Shown here: piece by piece, positions 27,724-36,203 of the stretch | Layout: each line of letters starts with the position of its first letter | Numbering within the stretch: position 1 is the first letter of the stretch | DNA from: K189A clade bacterium | GTDB taxonomy: Bacteria > Pseudomonadota > Gammaproteobacteria > Pseudomonadales > Azotimanducaceae | DNA: 64,000 nt | NCBI GenBank assembly: GCA_902613475.1 | Contig: CACMHG010000007.1 | Location: forward strand, 1 to 64,000 | Direction of reading: 5' to 3' | Position numbers and translations under genes: made by a program | Notes under the pieces: generated by a model | Told to the model about the DNA's origin: nothing | Seen by the model: only the letters and a program-made list of their open reading frames with translations | Database searches by the model: none

Positions 27724-28962
27724 ATGTCCGATCACGCCATCAAGGTTCATGAGAAAGACCCCGCTTACGGCTGGGTGATGGTTTTTGCAGTATTTCTTCT
27801 TAGCGCTCTCGCCTTTGGTGCGCTCGGCTCCATATCAGTCTTCCTCAAACCATTGTAGAGCGAATTTGGCTGGAGTCGCGGTGAAACCTCGCTTGGGTAT
27901 ACCGTCATCTCTTTCTCCTCGGCCCTGTTCGGAATCTTGTGGGGCTATATTGCCGACCGCTTTGGTACGCGTTGGTTTGGTCTGATCGCGGCGTTTGCCA
28001 TGTCCGGTAGCTTATTCGCGCTTAGCCAGCAGCAGTCGATCTGGCAGTTTTATGGGCTGTACTTTCTATTCGGCGCTTTTGGCAATGCCATGGTGACCTC
28101 TCCGCTATTTGCCAACGTGGGTTTTTGGTTCACCCACAAACCTGGTCTGGCGTTAGGCATTACGGCTGCGGGAGGTGCAGTAGGCCAGGCGGTCGTCCCG
28201 TATTTGTGCGCTCTCTCGCTGGAGGCCAATGGCTGGCAGACCACCTATATACTCTCTGCAGTTGCCTACCTGGCCTTGGCTCTACCCGTTGCCCTGCTTA
28301 TTCGTGAATCGCCAGGCCGGGAGGCGGCGAGAACGCAGGGGGACGTATCCCAGCACACCTTCGTGCTGGCCGAGCGCGAAGTGATCGCATGGATCAGCCT
28401 AGCGATTATTTTCTGCTGTACCTGTATGGCAGTGCCCATCGTGCATCTGGTGCCACTACTGACAGATGCGGGACGTACCTTGGATCAGGCGTCGACGGTC
28501 TTAATGGTTCTGATGTTCAGCGGTGCGTTGGGTCGAATCCTGGGCGGAAAATTAGGCGACCTCATTGGCCCATTGCCAAGCTACATGGTCATGTCAGCCG
28601 GCCAGACCCTATCGGTTTTATGGTTCCCCTTTTTGGATAGCACTGCCGCAATCTATTTGATTGCCATCGTCTTTGGTTTTACCTACTCAGGGGTTATGTC
28701 AGCAATACTGGTCTGCACGCGAATGATGGTATCGGCAAATTATGCGGCGAGAGCGATGAGTATTACCTCGTTTTTCGGCTGGTTTGGTATGGGTGCCGGG
28801 GGCTTTATGGGCGGTTACCTCTTCGATCTTACGGGAAGCTATGACACGTCGTTCATCGCTGCCATGGTGGTCGGCTGCATCAATCTTAGTATTTTGACCT
28901 TATTCGCCTTACGCATCCGCAACGCCTCGCGCCTGTCGATAGCAGCTTCGCAGACTCAATAG
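27724..28962 (+). pseudogene. MFS transporter, interrupted by an in-frame TAG
   Basis: Twelve-helix major facilitator of about 412 codons, monocarboxylate-transporter-like in pattern. The frame opens at ATG 27724 (YGWVMVFAVFLLSALAFG is helix 1). It meets TAG at 27856-27858 in FLKPL-stop-SEFGWSRGETS, where the family usually has Gln or another residue, then continues unbroken to 28962 with the loop motif GYIADRFGTR and helices to the end. A single C-to-T change in a CAG codon would explain it. An internal ATG at 27937 would give a protein lacking helix 1, so function is doubtful unless the stop is an error or is read through. Confidence 0.85.
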
Positions 28963-29150
28963 CAGCTGATACTTGTTGTAGGGTGCGGATCTCTATTTGA
29001 TGGGACTTTGGCGAGATGTCTGGCCCGTTTTCCTGATGTCTGCGGTAGGCCTAGGGTCAGTGAGGCGAATGCTGCCCTTACTGCGAAGATTCGTGATGCT
29101 ACCCAGGATGATCCCAAAAGGATCAGGTGTTGGTGCTTCAATGATTGCGA

Positions 29151-29187
29151 AAAAACGGCGAACCCAGAATCTGGATTCGCCGTTTTT
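29151..29187. terminator. Bidirectional terminator between MFS and PQQ dehydrogenase genes
   Basis: AAAAACGGCGAA (29151-29162) pairs perfectly with TTCGCCGTTTTT (29176-29187). An inner CCAG/CTGG pairing (29164-29167 with 29171-29174) closes on a 3-nt loop. A and T tracts on both sides make it work in either direction, matching the convergent gene arrangement. The rest of the 280-base gap shows nothing I can name. Confidence 0.9.
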
Positions 29188-29243
29188 GATTGCGCAGTGC
29201 TGGCAGGGCCTGCAGCTCCGCAAGCAACTGTCACTGCTAAGGA

Positions 29244-31430
29244 CTAACCGCCTGCCGCCGCCCCCAGCTCCTGAGCCTCGGCTCGATCTATGTTGGCTCG
29301 AGAAATAATGTACTGGCGGATGTTCTCCGCATCCTCTGGTGTAACCACGTCAGCGAAACTCGCCATGCCGCCAGCCGCTAACACACCGTCAAGCACAATC
29401 TCTTTAAAGATCGCGTGTTTACCGTCTCCCATCATGCGCAGATCCGGAATGATGCCGGCTGCACGGGCATTGGCGCCGTGACATCCGCCGCAGACGACAT
29501 TGTACTGTTGCTCACCGCGCAGCAGCTGTTCCGCGGATGCCACCAGGGGAGGCTGCTCCGGGATGGTTCGGTCGCGAATGCGGGGTTCTTTCAGAACGGC
29601 ATCGCCGCCGAGTTTGAACACCAAAAGCTTGCCAAAGTTGCCGTACTTCTGGGCCGCGGTCTCGTTGGTTTCCCCAACGAAATTTTCAACCGCTCCCGTA
29701 CCTGCCAGGATCGCAACGTACTGTGTGCCGTCAATTTCATAGCTGATCGGCGGAGCGAGCATGGAAATGTAAGTGTTATACGTCCACAGCTTTTCACCTG
29801 TGTCGGTGTTGTATGCGCTGAAGAATCCAAGCCCATCGCCCTGGAAGACCAAGCCGCCAGCGGACGCCATCACGCCACTGTTCCAATAATGCACATGATC
29901 GACGGACCAAATTTCTTCGCCGGAGATTGGATCAAATGCTTTCAAGTAGCCCTTGGCCGTGGGCGCAGAGTCAGCCATTTGTTCTGCGAGTATGGAACTG
30001 TTGGCAATGTCGATACCCAGGTTTGTAGTGCCCGGGTTGCGTTTGAAATACCCGGTCTTTTTGAACTCTTCGTCAATGGAGTAGATGAACGGAAAATCTT
30101 GCGCTGGCAAGTACATAACACCCTTGGACTCGTCGAATGACATGGCCTGCCAATCGTGTCCACCCAGTGGTCCAGGAAGCACCCATTTCGCCTCTTCACT
30201 AAAGTCGGTTTCTGGATTCTCAACGGGACGCCCTGTCTCCATGTCGACATGAGTTGCCCAAGTCGTCTTCACATAGGGGTGGGCACGCAGTAGCTCGCCG
30301 TCCTCACGGTCTAATAAGTAGAAAAAGCCGTTCTTAGGTGCCTGCAGCAGGACTTTTCGCTCTTCCCCGTCGACGGTCATATCCGCCAAGGTCATATCCT
30401 GCACGGCGGTATAGTCCCAGTTATCGCCTGGTGTTGTTTGGTAATACCAGTTCATTTTTCCGGTGTCCGCATCTACGGCAACGATGCTGGATAAAAACAG
30501 GTTGTCACCGCCACCGGGTGACCGAATGATGCGGGTCCAGGGTGCGCCATTACCAACGCCCAAATACACCTGATCGAACTCCGGATCGTAAACTATCGAG
30601 TTCCAGACGGTGCCGCCACCACCAACTTCCCACCAAGAGCCGCCTTTCCAAGTTGTTGCGGCCAGCTCCATTTCCGGGTGCTCAAAAGGCAGTGAGGGGT
30701 CGCCAGGGACCGTGTAGAAACGCCAGATTTGCTCGCCAGTAACGGCGTCATAGGCGGTCACATAACCGCGCACTCCAAATTCGGCACCACCATTACCGAT
30801 GAAGACCTTACCCTTGGCAGTCTTAGGTGCTCCGGTGATGGTGTAGAAGCGATCGCGGTCAATAACCGTATCGACCTCCCAGACGCGTTCGCCACTGCCG
30901 GCGTTGATTGCCACCAATCGGCCGTCCAGGGTAGCCACGTAGACATTGCCCTCGTAAACCGACACGCCTCTATTAATCGGACCGCAGCATGCTTTGCGCA
31001 AAAAGTCGCGGGGTACTTCAGGATCGTAGCGCCATAGCTCCACGCCAGTAGCGGCATCTACCGCATGAACGATTGAAAATGTCGAGGTGAAGAAGAGCGT
31101 GTTGTCCACCATGATCGGCGTGGCCTCTAGCGCATCGTTGCTGCCGACATCTAGCTCATAGGCGAGACCGAGTTGAGTAACGGTCTCGCGGTTAATCTGG
31201 CTTAACGGTGAAAAACGCTGCTCGCGGTAGTCAAGTCCATGGGCTAGCCAATTGCCCGGCTCACTTGCAGCATTGTTGATTCGTGCATCGTCAATGGCGC
31301 CCCTTGGGCCATCGCTAGAAGGCTCTACCGAGGTAGACGGTTGATTGTCACCTGACGGTGAACATGCGACGTTGAGTAAGAAAGCGAGAAGCACGACGGC
31401 GCCATGCTTGATAAGTGTAGTTGGATTCAC
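29244..31430 (-). CDS. PQQ-dependent quinohaemoprotein alcohol dehydrogenase, lipoprotein
   Basis: Periplasmic type II-like alcohol dehydrogenase of 728 residues. It oxidises an alcohol to the aldehyde with PQQ, passing electrons to its own haem c. A lipobox ends at C23 (FLLNVAC), so it is membrane-anchored. The vicinal disulfide CC in KACCGPINRG, GNGGAEFGVRG, the catalytic Asp in PGDNWDYTA and GGHDWQAMSFD are PQQ-enzyme landmarks. The C-terminal cytochrome has CGGCH and a Met ligand candidate in GGMASFAD. GTG start with GAGGGGG upstream. It could oxidise alcohols made by the P450, dehalogenase or sulfatase (inference). Confidence 0.94.
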   Translation of the reverse strand: MNPTTLIKHGAVVLLAFLLNVACSPSGDNQPSTSVEPSSDGPRGAIDDARINNAASEPGNWLAHGLDYREQRFSPLSQINRETVTQLGLAYELDVGSNDALEATPIMVDNTLFFTSTFSIVHAVDAATGVELWRYDPEVPRDFLRKACCGPINRGVSVYEGNVYVATLDGRLVAINAGSGERVWEVDTVIDRDRFYTITGAPKTAKGKVFIGNGGAEFGVRGYVTAYDAVTGEQIWRFYTVPGDPSLPFEHPEMELAATTWKGGSWWEVGGGGTVWNSIVYDPEFDQVYLGVGNGAPWTRIIRSPGGGDNLFLSSIVAVDADTGKMNWYYQTTPGDNWDYTAVQDMTLADMTVDGEERKVLLQAPKNGFFYLLDREDGELLRAHPYVKTTWATHVDMETGRPVENPETDFSEEAKWVLPGPLGGHDWQAMSFDESKGVMYLPAQDFPFIYSIDEEFKKTGYFKRNPGTTNLGIDIANSSILAEQMADSAPTAKGYLKAFDPISGEEIWSVDHVHYWNSGVMASAGGLVFQGDGLGFFSAYNTDTGEKLWTYNTYISMLAPPISYEIDGTQYVAILAGTGAVENFVGETNETAAQKYGNFGKLLVFKLGGDAVLKEPRIRDRTIPEQPPLVASAEQLLRGEQQYNVVCGGCHGANARAAGIIPDLRMMGDGKHAIFKEIVLDGVLAAGGMASFADVVTPEDAENIRQYIISRANIDRAEAQELGAAAGG

Positions 31431-31483
31431 AAAAAGTCCCCCTCTTTGTTGCTTGTTTGTATCCCCTCCCAGGGTCCTAAAAA

Positions 31484-31508
31484 CAATACGACCAGTTTTG
31501 GTCTATTG
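31484..31508. promoter_or_regulatory. Near-perfect palindrome, putative operator of PQQ dehydrogenase or roxA
   Basis: CAATACGACCA (31484-31494), GTTT, TGGTCTATTG (31499-31508). The arms are 10 bp and match completely apart from one extra C in the left arm. It lies in the 169-base gap between the divergent PQQ dehydrogenase and roxA genes, about 55 bases from the dehydrogenase start. TetR-type regulators bind sites of this shape. Confidence 0.5.
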
Positions 31509-31599
31509 CTATGCATACTTTTAGTTGTTTCAAGTCGTTTATTGCGGGGCTTTTTAATGCCCAGCTTAGCCAGGCTCGGGTGCTTTCGGTCCAAGACAA

Positions 31600-32574
31600 A
31601 TGGCCGATAATTCAGGAAATACAAATCAGAGTAGCCAAATGGGTAATTTACATTTCGGTGGGGCGGACGCAGACGAATTTCTTCAGGAGTATTGGCAGCA
31701 AAAACCGTTGCTGATCCGCCAAGCGCTGCCTGGCTATATTTCTCCGATCAGCCCGGATGAACTGGCGGGGCTGGCGCTGGAGGAAGAGGTAGAGTCGCGT
31801 CTGGTGGAGGGAGGCAGTAACAACTGGTCACTGCGTCATGGCCCCTTTACCGAGCAGGACTTTTTAGACCTACCTGAACAGGACTGGACGCTGTTGGTTC
31901 AAGCCGTCGATCTGTGGGTGCCCCAGGTGCAACAGCTACTCGAGCGCTTTGATTTTCTGCCACCCTGGCGATTGGACGACGTGATGGTGACTTTCGCCTG
32001 TCCCGGGGGCAGCGTGGGGCCGCATTTCGATCAATACGATGTGTTCTTACTGCAGGTTGAAGGCACGCGTCGTTGGCAGATTGGCGGACATTGTGACGGC
32101 AATACACCGCTTAAGGCCGATTGCCCGTTGCGTGTGCTGGATTCCTTTTCCTCCCAGCAAGAATGGCTACTCGAGCCTGGGGACATGCTCTACCTGCCGC
32201 CGGGTATCGCCCATTGGGGCGTAGCCGAGAGCGAATGCCTGACGTACTCCATTGGCTTTCGCTCGCCGAGCATTGCAGATTTGCTGGGGGACCTGGCAGT
32301 TGAGCTGATGGCGCAAGGCTATGACGCACACTATCGAGATCCGGCAATGTCCCAGGCCCTCGCTGGACCAGACATTGTCCAGGCATTTGTGGCTCAGGCG
32401 AAACAGCAGCTCTGGCAGGCCATTGATAACGACGATCTGATCGGTGACTGGTTCGCGCGTTTTATGACCGCACCCAAATACCCCGAGCTTGCCGAAATGA
32501 CCCAGGAAGAGCGGCGAGCAAATTGGCGCAATCGGCGCTATTGCAACGGTGATGTTGAGGGCGATACTGGCTAG
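31600..32574 (+). CDS. roxA: Ribosomal oxygenase RoxA/YcfD (JmjC cupin), short form
   Basis: Fe(II)/2-oxoglutarate oxygenase that, in E. coli, hydroxylates an Arg of ribosomal protein L16. Of 324 residues, PISPDELAGLA (49-59), GPHFDQYDVFLLQ with H142 and D144, and distal H205 in PPGIAHWG match E. coli RoxA closely. E. coli RoxA is 373 residues; this protein stops soon after the dimerisation helices (WRNRRYCNGD) and lacks the C-terminal winged-helix domain. Start at 31600, or ATG at 31639, which better fits the E. coli N-terminus. The gene is 27 bases ahead of a methyltransferase gene. Confidence 0.88.
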   Translation: MADNSGNTNQSSQMGNLHFGGADADEFLQEYWQQKPLLIRQALPGYISPISPDELAGLALEEEVESRLVEGGSNNWSLRHGPFTEQDFLDLPEQDWTLLVQAVDLWVPQVQQLLERFDFLPPWRLDDVMVTFACPGGSVGPHFDQYDVFLLQVEGTRRWQIGGHCDGNTPLKADCPLRVLDSFSSQQEWLLEPGDMLYLPPGIAHWGVAESECLTYSIGFRSPSIADLLGDLAVELMAQGYDAHYRDPAMSQALAGPDIVQAFVAQAKQQLWQAIDNDDLIGDWFARFMTAPKYPELAEMTQEERRANWRNRRYCNGDVEGDTG

Positions 32575-32600
32575 CAGATGAGTTAACGAGAAAACAGATC

Positions 32601-33419
32601 ATGTCGTCGAACCAAGAGCAAATTGAATACTGGAATCAGCGCGCTGGAGAAACCTGGGCTGAACTGCAGGATCGCCTAGACGCACTGCTGGCGCCCCTGT
32701 CCGCAGCGGGCTTGGCGGCTGCTAGGGTGAGGCCCGGTGAGCGCGTGCTTGATGTCGGTTGCGGCTGCGGTGATACCTCCATTGCCTTGAGCGCTATGGG
32801 CGCAAGCGTTCTGGGTGTTGATGTGTCAGCCCCCATGCTTGCGCGTGCTCGAAGCCGAGACGCGTCGATTGAATATCAGCAGGCAGATGCGGCGACCACG
32901 GACTTCGCTCATGCTTTCGATTTGGTGTTTTCACGCTTTGGCGTCATGTTTTTCGACGATCCCACCGCGGCATTTCAGAATTTGCGCAACGCGCTAAAGC
33001 CCGGCGGAAGATTGCTTTTCGTTTGCTGGCAGCCGCCGGCGGTGAATCCGTGGATGGCTACCGCAGGCCGCGCTATTGCACCCTACTTACCACCTTCGGA
33101 TGAGGCTCCAAATCCTCGCGCGCCGGGACCATTCGCCTTTGCTGACGCGGGCTATGTAGAACAGATTTTGCAGGACGCGGGGTTCAGCGAGATTCAGATT
33201 AAGGCGCATGAAGAGAGCCTAAAGGTGGCGGATACGTTGGCCGAAGCCGTGCAGTTTCAAACTCGTGTGGGGCCAGCGGCGCGGGTGATGGCAGAGCTTG
33301 AGGGTGACCAGCGCGCCCGGGCGCTGGCCGCTGTTGAAGGCGCGCTTCGACCCTTTGATGGGGGAAGCGGCCTGCATCTCGATTCGGCAGTCTGGCTCGT
33401 CAGCGCCGAGGCAAGTTAG
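32601..33419 (+). CDS. Class I SAM-dependent methyltransferase
   Basis: Soluble methyltransferase of 272 residues. Motif I is VLDVGCGCGD (about 50-59), the acidic end of strand 2 is VLGVDVS, and motif IV is FDLVFSRFGVMFF, followed by LKPGGRLLFV. This is the UbiE/Methyltransf_11-type fold; the substrate (small molecule or protein) is unknown. It follows roxA by 27 bases and its stop overlaps the convergent monooxygenase gene by 4 bases. Confidence 0.88.
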   Translation: MSSNQEQIEYWNQRAGETWAELQDRLDALLAPLSAAGLAAARVRPGERVLDVGCGCGDTSIALSAMGASVLGVDVSAPMLARARSRDASIEYQQADAATTDFAHAFDLVFSRFGVMFFDDPTAAFQNLRNALKPGGRLLFVCWQPPAVNPWMATAGRAIAPYLPPSDEAPNPRAPGPFAFADAGYVEQILQDAGFSEIQIKAHEESLKVADTLAEAVQFQTRVGPAARVMAELEGDQRARALAAVEGALRPFDGGSGLHLDSAVWLVSAEAS

Positions 33420-35218
33420 CGCAGCTCGAGGCCTTGCATTGAACCTTCCTCGCGCCAGGCTTCAACGACTTTAAAGAACCTTGTCGGTCCTCCACCGTAT
33501 GCGCCATTTTGTACGCTAACCGGATTGGGTTTGCCCTCGTTGTTGTAGTAGCCGGGTGTGCATTCCGCCTGATATGACTCGCTAAGCCTAGACATGCCAA
33601 TGATGTGCTCGACCCAAGCCTGCTCGGCTTCCTCGGTTACCTCCACCACGTTGGCATTGGCTTTTTTGCACTCGTTCAAAATATAGGCGATGTGCTTCGC
33701 CTGCTCGTTCATGGCGTGAGGGAAGCTCACGGTGAACCCCGCCTGGGCGGTATGAATAATGAAGCAGTTCGGAAAACCATTGGTCTGCAAACCGTGCAGG
33801 GTCGAAATACCCTGAGACCATTTGTCTTTCAGGCTGATGCCGTTGCGACCAATCAAATCGTAGCCAGATCGACGGGTATAATCCGTGCCTACCTCGAAGC
33901 CGGTCGCAAAGATAATGCAGTCGAGGTCGAACTGTTCGCCGTTGGCGACAATACCCGACTCGGTGATTTCGTCGATGCCCCGGCCGTCTGTGTCGATCAA
34001 ATGCACGTTCGGGCGGTTGAATGCGGGTAGATACTCGTCATTAAAACAGGGCCGCTTGCAAAACTGGCGGTAATAGGGTTTCAGCGATTCGGCGGTTGCA
34101 GGGTCGTTAACCAGCTCTTCTGCACGATTGCGGATTTGCTCCATTTTCTGGAAATCCGCCAGCTCCATCTTTTCAGCGATCTCCGCAGGCGACAGTTTTT
34201 GGCCGCGGAAGTTCACCATTGAGGCCAGATTGCGAATGATCTCGGTCCAGCCGTCGTTGACCAGGTCTTCGTCGGCAAAGCCGCCAGAGACTAGGGTGTT
34301 GAAGTTATTCATGCGCGCCTGTTGCCAGCCAGGCTCTAGGCTCGCTGCCCACTCTGGGTCGGTCGGTCGATTGGCGCGAACATCTACCGAGCTTGGCGTG
34401 CGCTGAAAAACGTATAGCTCCTTGGCGCTCCTTGCCAAGTGGGGAACGCATTGAATGGCCGTGGCACCGGTGCCAATAACGCCTACGCGTTTATCAGCCA
34501 GCCCTGTCAAATTGCCCTCAGGGCCGCCGCCGGTATAGGCATAGTCCCACCGCGAGGTGTGGAAGGTATGACCCTGGTAGCGATCTATGCCTTTGATGCC
34601 TGGTAGCTTGGGTCGATTTAGCGGTCCATTGGCCATGCAGACGTATTTGGCAGTAATGCTGTCGCCACGGTTGGTGGTCACAGTCCAGCGCTGATCTTCT
34701 TCAGACCAGCGCATACCCTCAACTTCGGTCTGAAAGCAGGCATAGTCGTACAGGTTGAACTTTTCGCCGATCGCGCGGCTGTGGGCGAGGATCTCAGGCG
34801 CGTGGGTGTACTTTTCCTTGGGGACGAAATTCAGCTCTTCGCATAGCGGCAAATAGACATAGGACTCCACATCACAGGCTGCACCGGGGTAGCGGTTCCA
34901 GTACCAAGTACCACCGAAATCGCCGCCTTTTTCGATGATGCGGATGCGACCCATACCCGCTTCGGTCAGACGCGCGCCTGTGAGTAAGCCGCCAAAACCA
35001 CCGCCAACGACGATCACATCAACGTCGTCGAAGATGGGCTCGCGCGCGAGCGGGGCATCGATATAGGGGTCATCGACGTAGTGGGAAAAGTCGCCGGTTA
35101 CCTCGAAATACTGGTCGTTGCCGTCTGCGCGCAGTCGCTTGTCACGCTCTTCGCGGTACTTTGCTCTCAACTCTTCAGGATTAAACCCAAGATCGGTAGT
35201 GGCTACGTGTTCTGCCAT
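33416..35218 (-). CDS. Baeyer-Villiger-type flavin monooxygenase
   Basis: FAD/NADPH monooxygenase of 600 residues. The FAD dinucleotide motif GGGFGG is at 72-77 and FGGTWYWNRYPGAACD at about 101-116. The Baeyer-Villiger fingerprint reads YQGHTFHTSRWD (214-225), and the NADPH Rossmann GVIGTGATAIQ lies near 246-256. It converts ketones to esters or lactones; the 60-residue N-terminal extension recalls the 4-hydroxyacetophenone and cyclic-ketone monooxygenases. ATG at 35218 follows GGAGAG; an upstream in-frame start at 35248 is less likely. The HSL-type esterase at 2.6 kb could hydrolyse such an ester, but there is no direct link. Confidence 0.92.
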   Translation of the reverse strand: MAEHVATTDLGFNPEELRAKYREERDKRLRADGNDQYFEVTGDFSHYVDDPYIDAPLAREPIFDDVDVIVVGGGFGGLLTGARLTEAGMGRIRIIEKGGDFGGTWYWNRYPGAACDVESYVYLPLCEELNFVPKEKYTHAPEILAHSRAIGEKFNLYDYACFQTEVEGMRWSEEDQRWTVTTNRGDSITAKYVCMANGPLNRPKLPGIKGIDRYQGHTFHTSRWDYAYTGGGPEGNLTGLADKRVGVIGTGATAIQCVPHLARSAKELYVFQRTPSSVDVRANRPTDPEWAASLEPGWQQARMNNFNTLVSGGFADEDLVNDGWTEIIRNLASMVNFRGQKLSPAEIAEKMELADFQKMEQIRNRAEELVNDPATAESLKPYYRQFCKRPCFNDEYLPAFNRPNVHLIDTDGRGIDEITESGIVANGEQFDLDCIIFATGFEVGTDYTRRSGYDLIGRNGISLKDKWSQGISTLHGLQTNGFPNCFIIHTAQAGFTVSFPHAMNEQAKHIAYILNECKKANANVVEVTEEAEQAWVEHIIGMSRLSESYQAECTPGYYNNEGKPNPVSVQNGAYGGGPTRFFKVVEAWREEGSMQGLELR

Positions 35219-35351
35219 GTGGCTCTCCTTCCCCAAAAAGCCGATCATAACCTCAGATCGAACATCAATTCATCGTTGGAAAGATAGATGAATTGTGGCC
35301 CGTTGGTGTAGCTGGGTATGCTCGTCATTTTTAACAAGGGACGGAACAATC

Positions 35352-36200
35352 ATGCTCGCGATCATCGGCGGCTCGGGTCTCTATGCGCTGGAGGGTTTGC
35401 AGCTAGAGCAAGAACATCAAATGACGACACCATTTGGCGACCCGTCGGCCCCCATACTGCAGGGGGTGTTTGCAGGTCAGCCAGTGCTGTTTTTGGCCCG
35501 CCACGGCACCCAGCACTCCTACTTGCCAAGCGAAGTGAATTATCGCGCCAATATCTTTGCCCTGAAGAAACTCGGCGCTCGGCGTGTGGTAGGCATTTCT
35601 GCTGCCGGTAGTCTGCGCATGGAAATCAAACCGGGCGAACTAGCCCTGGCTGCCCAGTATTTCGACCATACCCGCGGCAAGCGTGCATACAGTTTTTTCG
35701 GTAACGGGGTGGTGGCCCATGTTTCGACAGCCAACCCGGCCTGTCCCAGTCTTAGCGCCGACATTATTCGGGCAGCTGGATGCAGCGGCGAATCGTTGCA
35801 CGAGGGCAAAACCTATGGGTGCGTGGAAGGCCCCAGACTTGGTACTCGGGCTGAGAGCTTTTTCCTGCGTGATGCTGCTCAATGTGATTTGGTCGGCATG
35901 ACCAATGTGCCAGAGGCATTTTTGGCGCGGGAAGCACAGCTTGCGTACTGCACCATATGCCTGGTGACCGACTACGACTGCTGGATGGATGATCCGGCTC
36001 AACATGTGAGCGTGGACGCCTTTATGGCCACCTACCAAGGCGCAATTGAAAAAGCGAAGCGGGTTATTGCAGAGCTGCTTCAACACCCGCTCACAGATAC
36101 GCCAGAGGATATTCGTCAGGCATTGAGCGGTTCTGTGCTGACCTCTGATGCGATGCTCAGCGATGACGCTCGTGAGTGGTTGTCGGTTTTGCAGGCGTAG
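35352..36200 (+). CDS. mtnP: S-methyl-5'-thioadenosine phosphorylase
   Basis: Phosphorolyses methylthioadenosine, the by-product of polyamine synthesis and radical SAM chemistry, to adenine and methylthioribose 1-phosphate. It has 282 residues, close to human MTAP (283). GGSGL (6-10), RHGTQHSYLPSEVNYRAN (50-67), GMTNVPEA (182-189) and TDYDCW (206-211) are present. The two Asp of TDYDCW select adenine; the related methylthioinosine phosphorylases lack them. ATG at 35352 begins the conserved strand; an upstream in-frame start at 35295 would add unrelated residues. Convergent with the radical SAM gene, 3 bases apart. Confidence 0.9.
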   Translation: MLAIIGGSGLYALEGLQLEQEHQMTTPFGDPSAPILQGVFAGQPVLFLARHGTQHSYLPSEVNYRANIFALKKLGARRVVGISAAGSLRMEIKPGELALAAQYFDHTRGKRAYSFFGNGVVAHVSTANPACPSLSADIIRAAGCSGESLHEGKTYGCVEGPRLGTRAESFFLRDAAQCDLVGMTNVPEAFLAREAQLAYCTICLVTDYDCWMDDPAQHVSVDAFMATYQGAIEKAKRVIAELLQHPLTDTPEDIRQALSGSVLTSDAMLSDDAREWLSVLQA

Positions 36201-36203
36201 TTT

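Noticed and set aside
13498-27858. Recoding of TAA or TAG as sense codons, given three in-frame stops.
   Set aside because: Many intact genes end with TAG (for example ALDH at 1218-1220, the Mo subunit at 21266-21268, DUF2058 and roxA) and with TAA, so these codons are ordinary stops here. Two further lesions are frameshifts, which recoding cannot explain.
28963-29243. Frames in the gap between the MFS and PQQ dehydrogenase genes.
   Set aside because: They run through the bidirectional terminator and show no conserved features; a transposase remnant was considered but nothing supports it.
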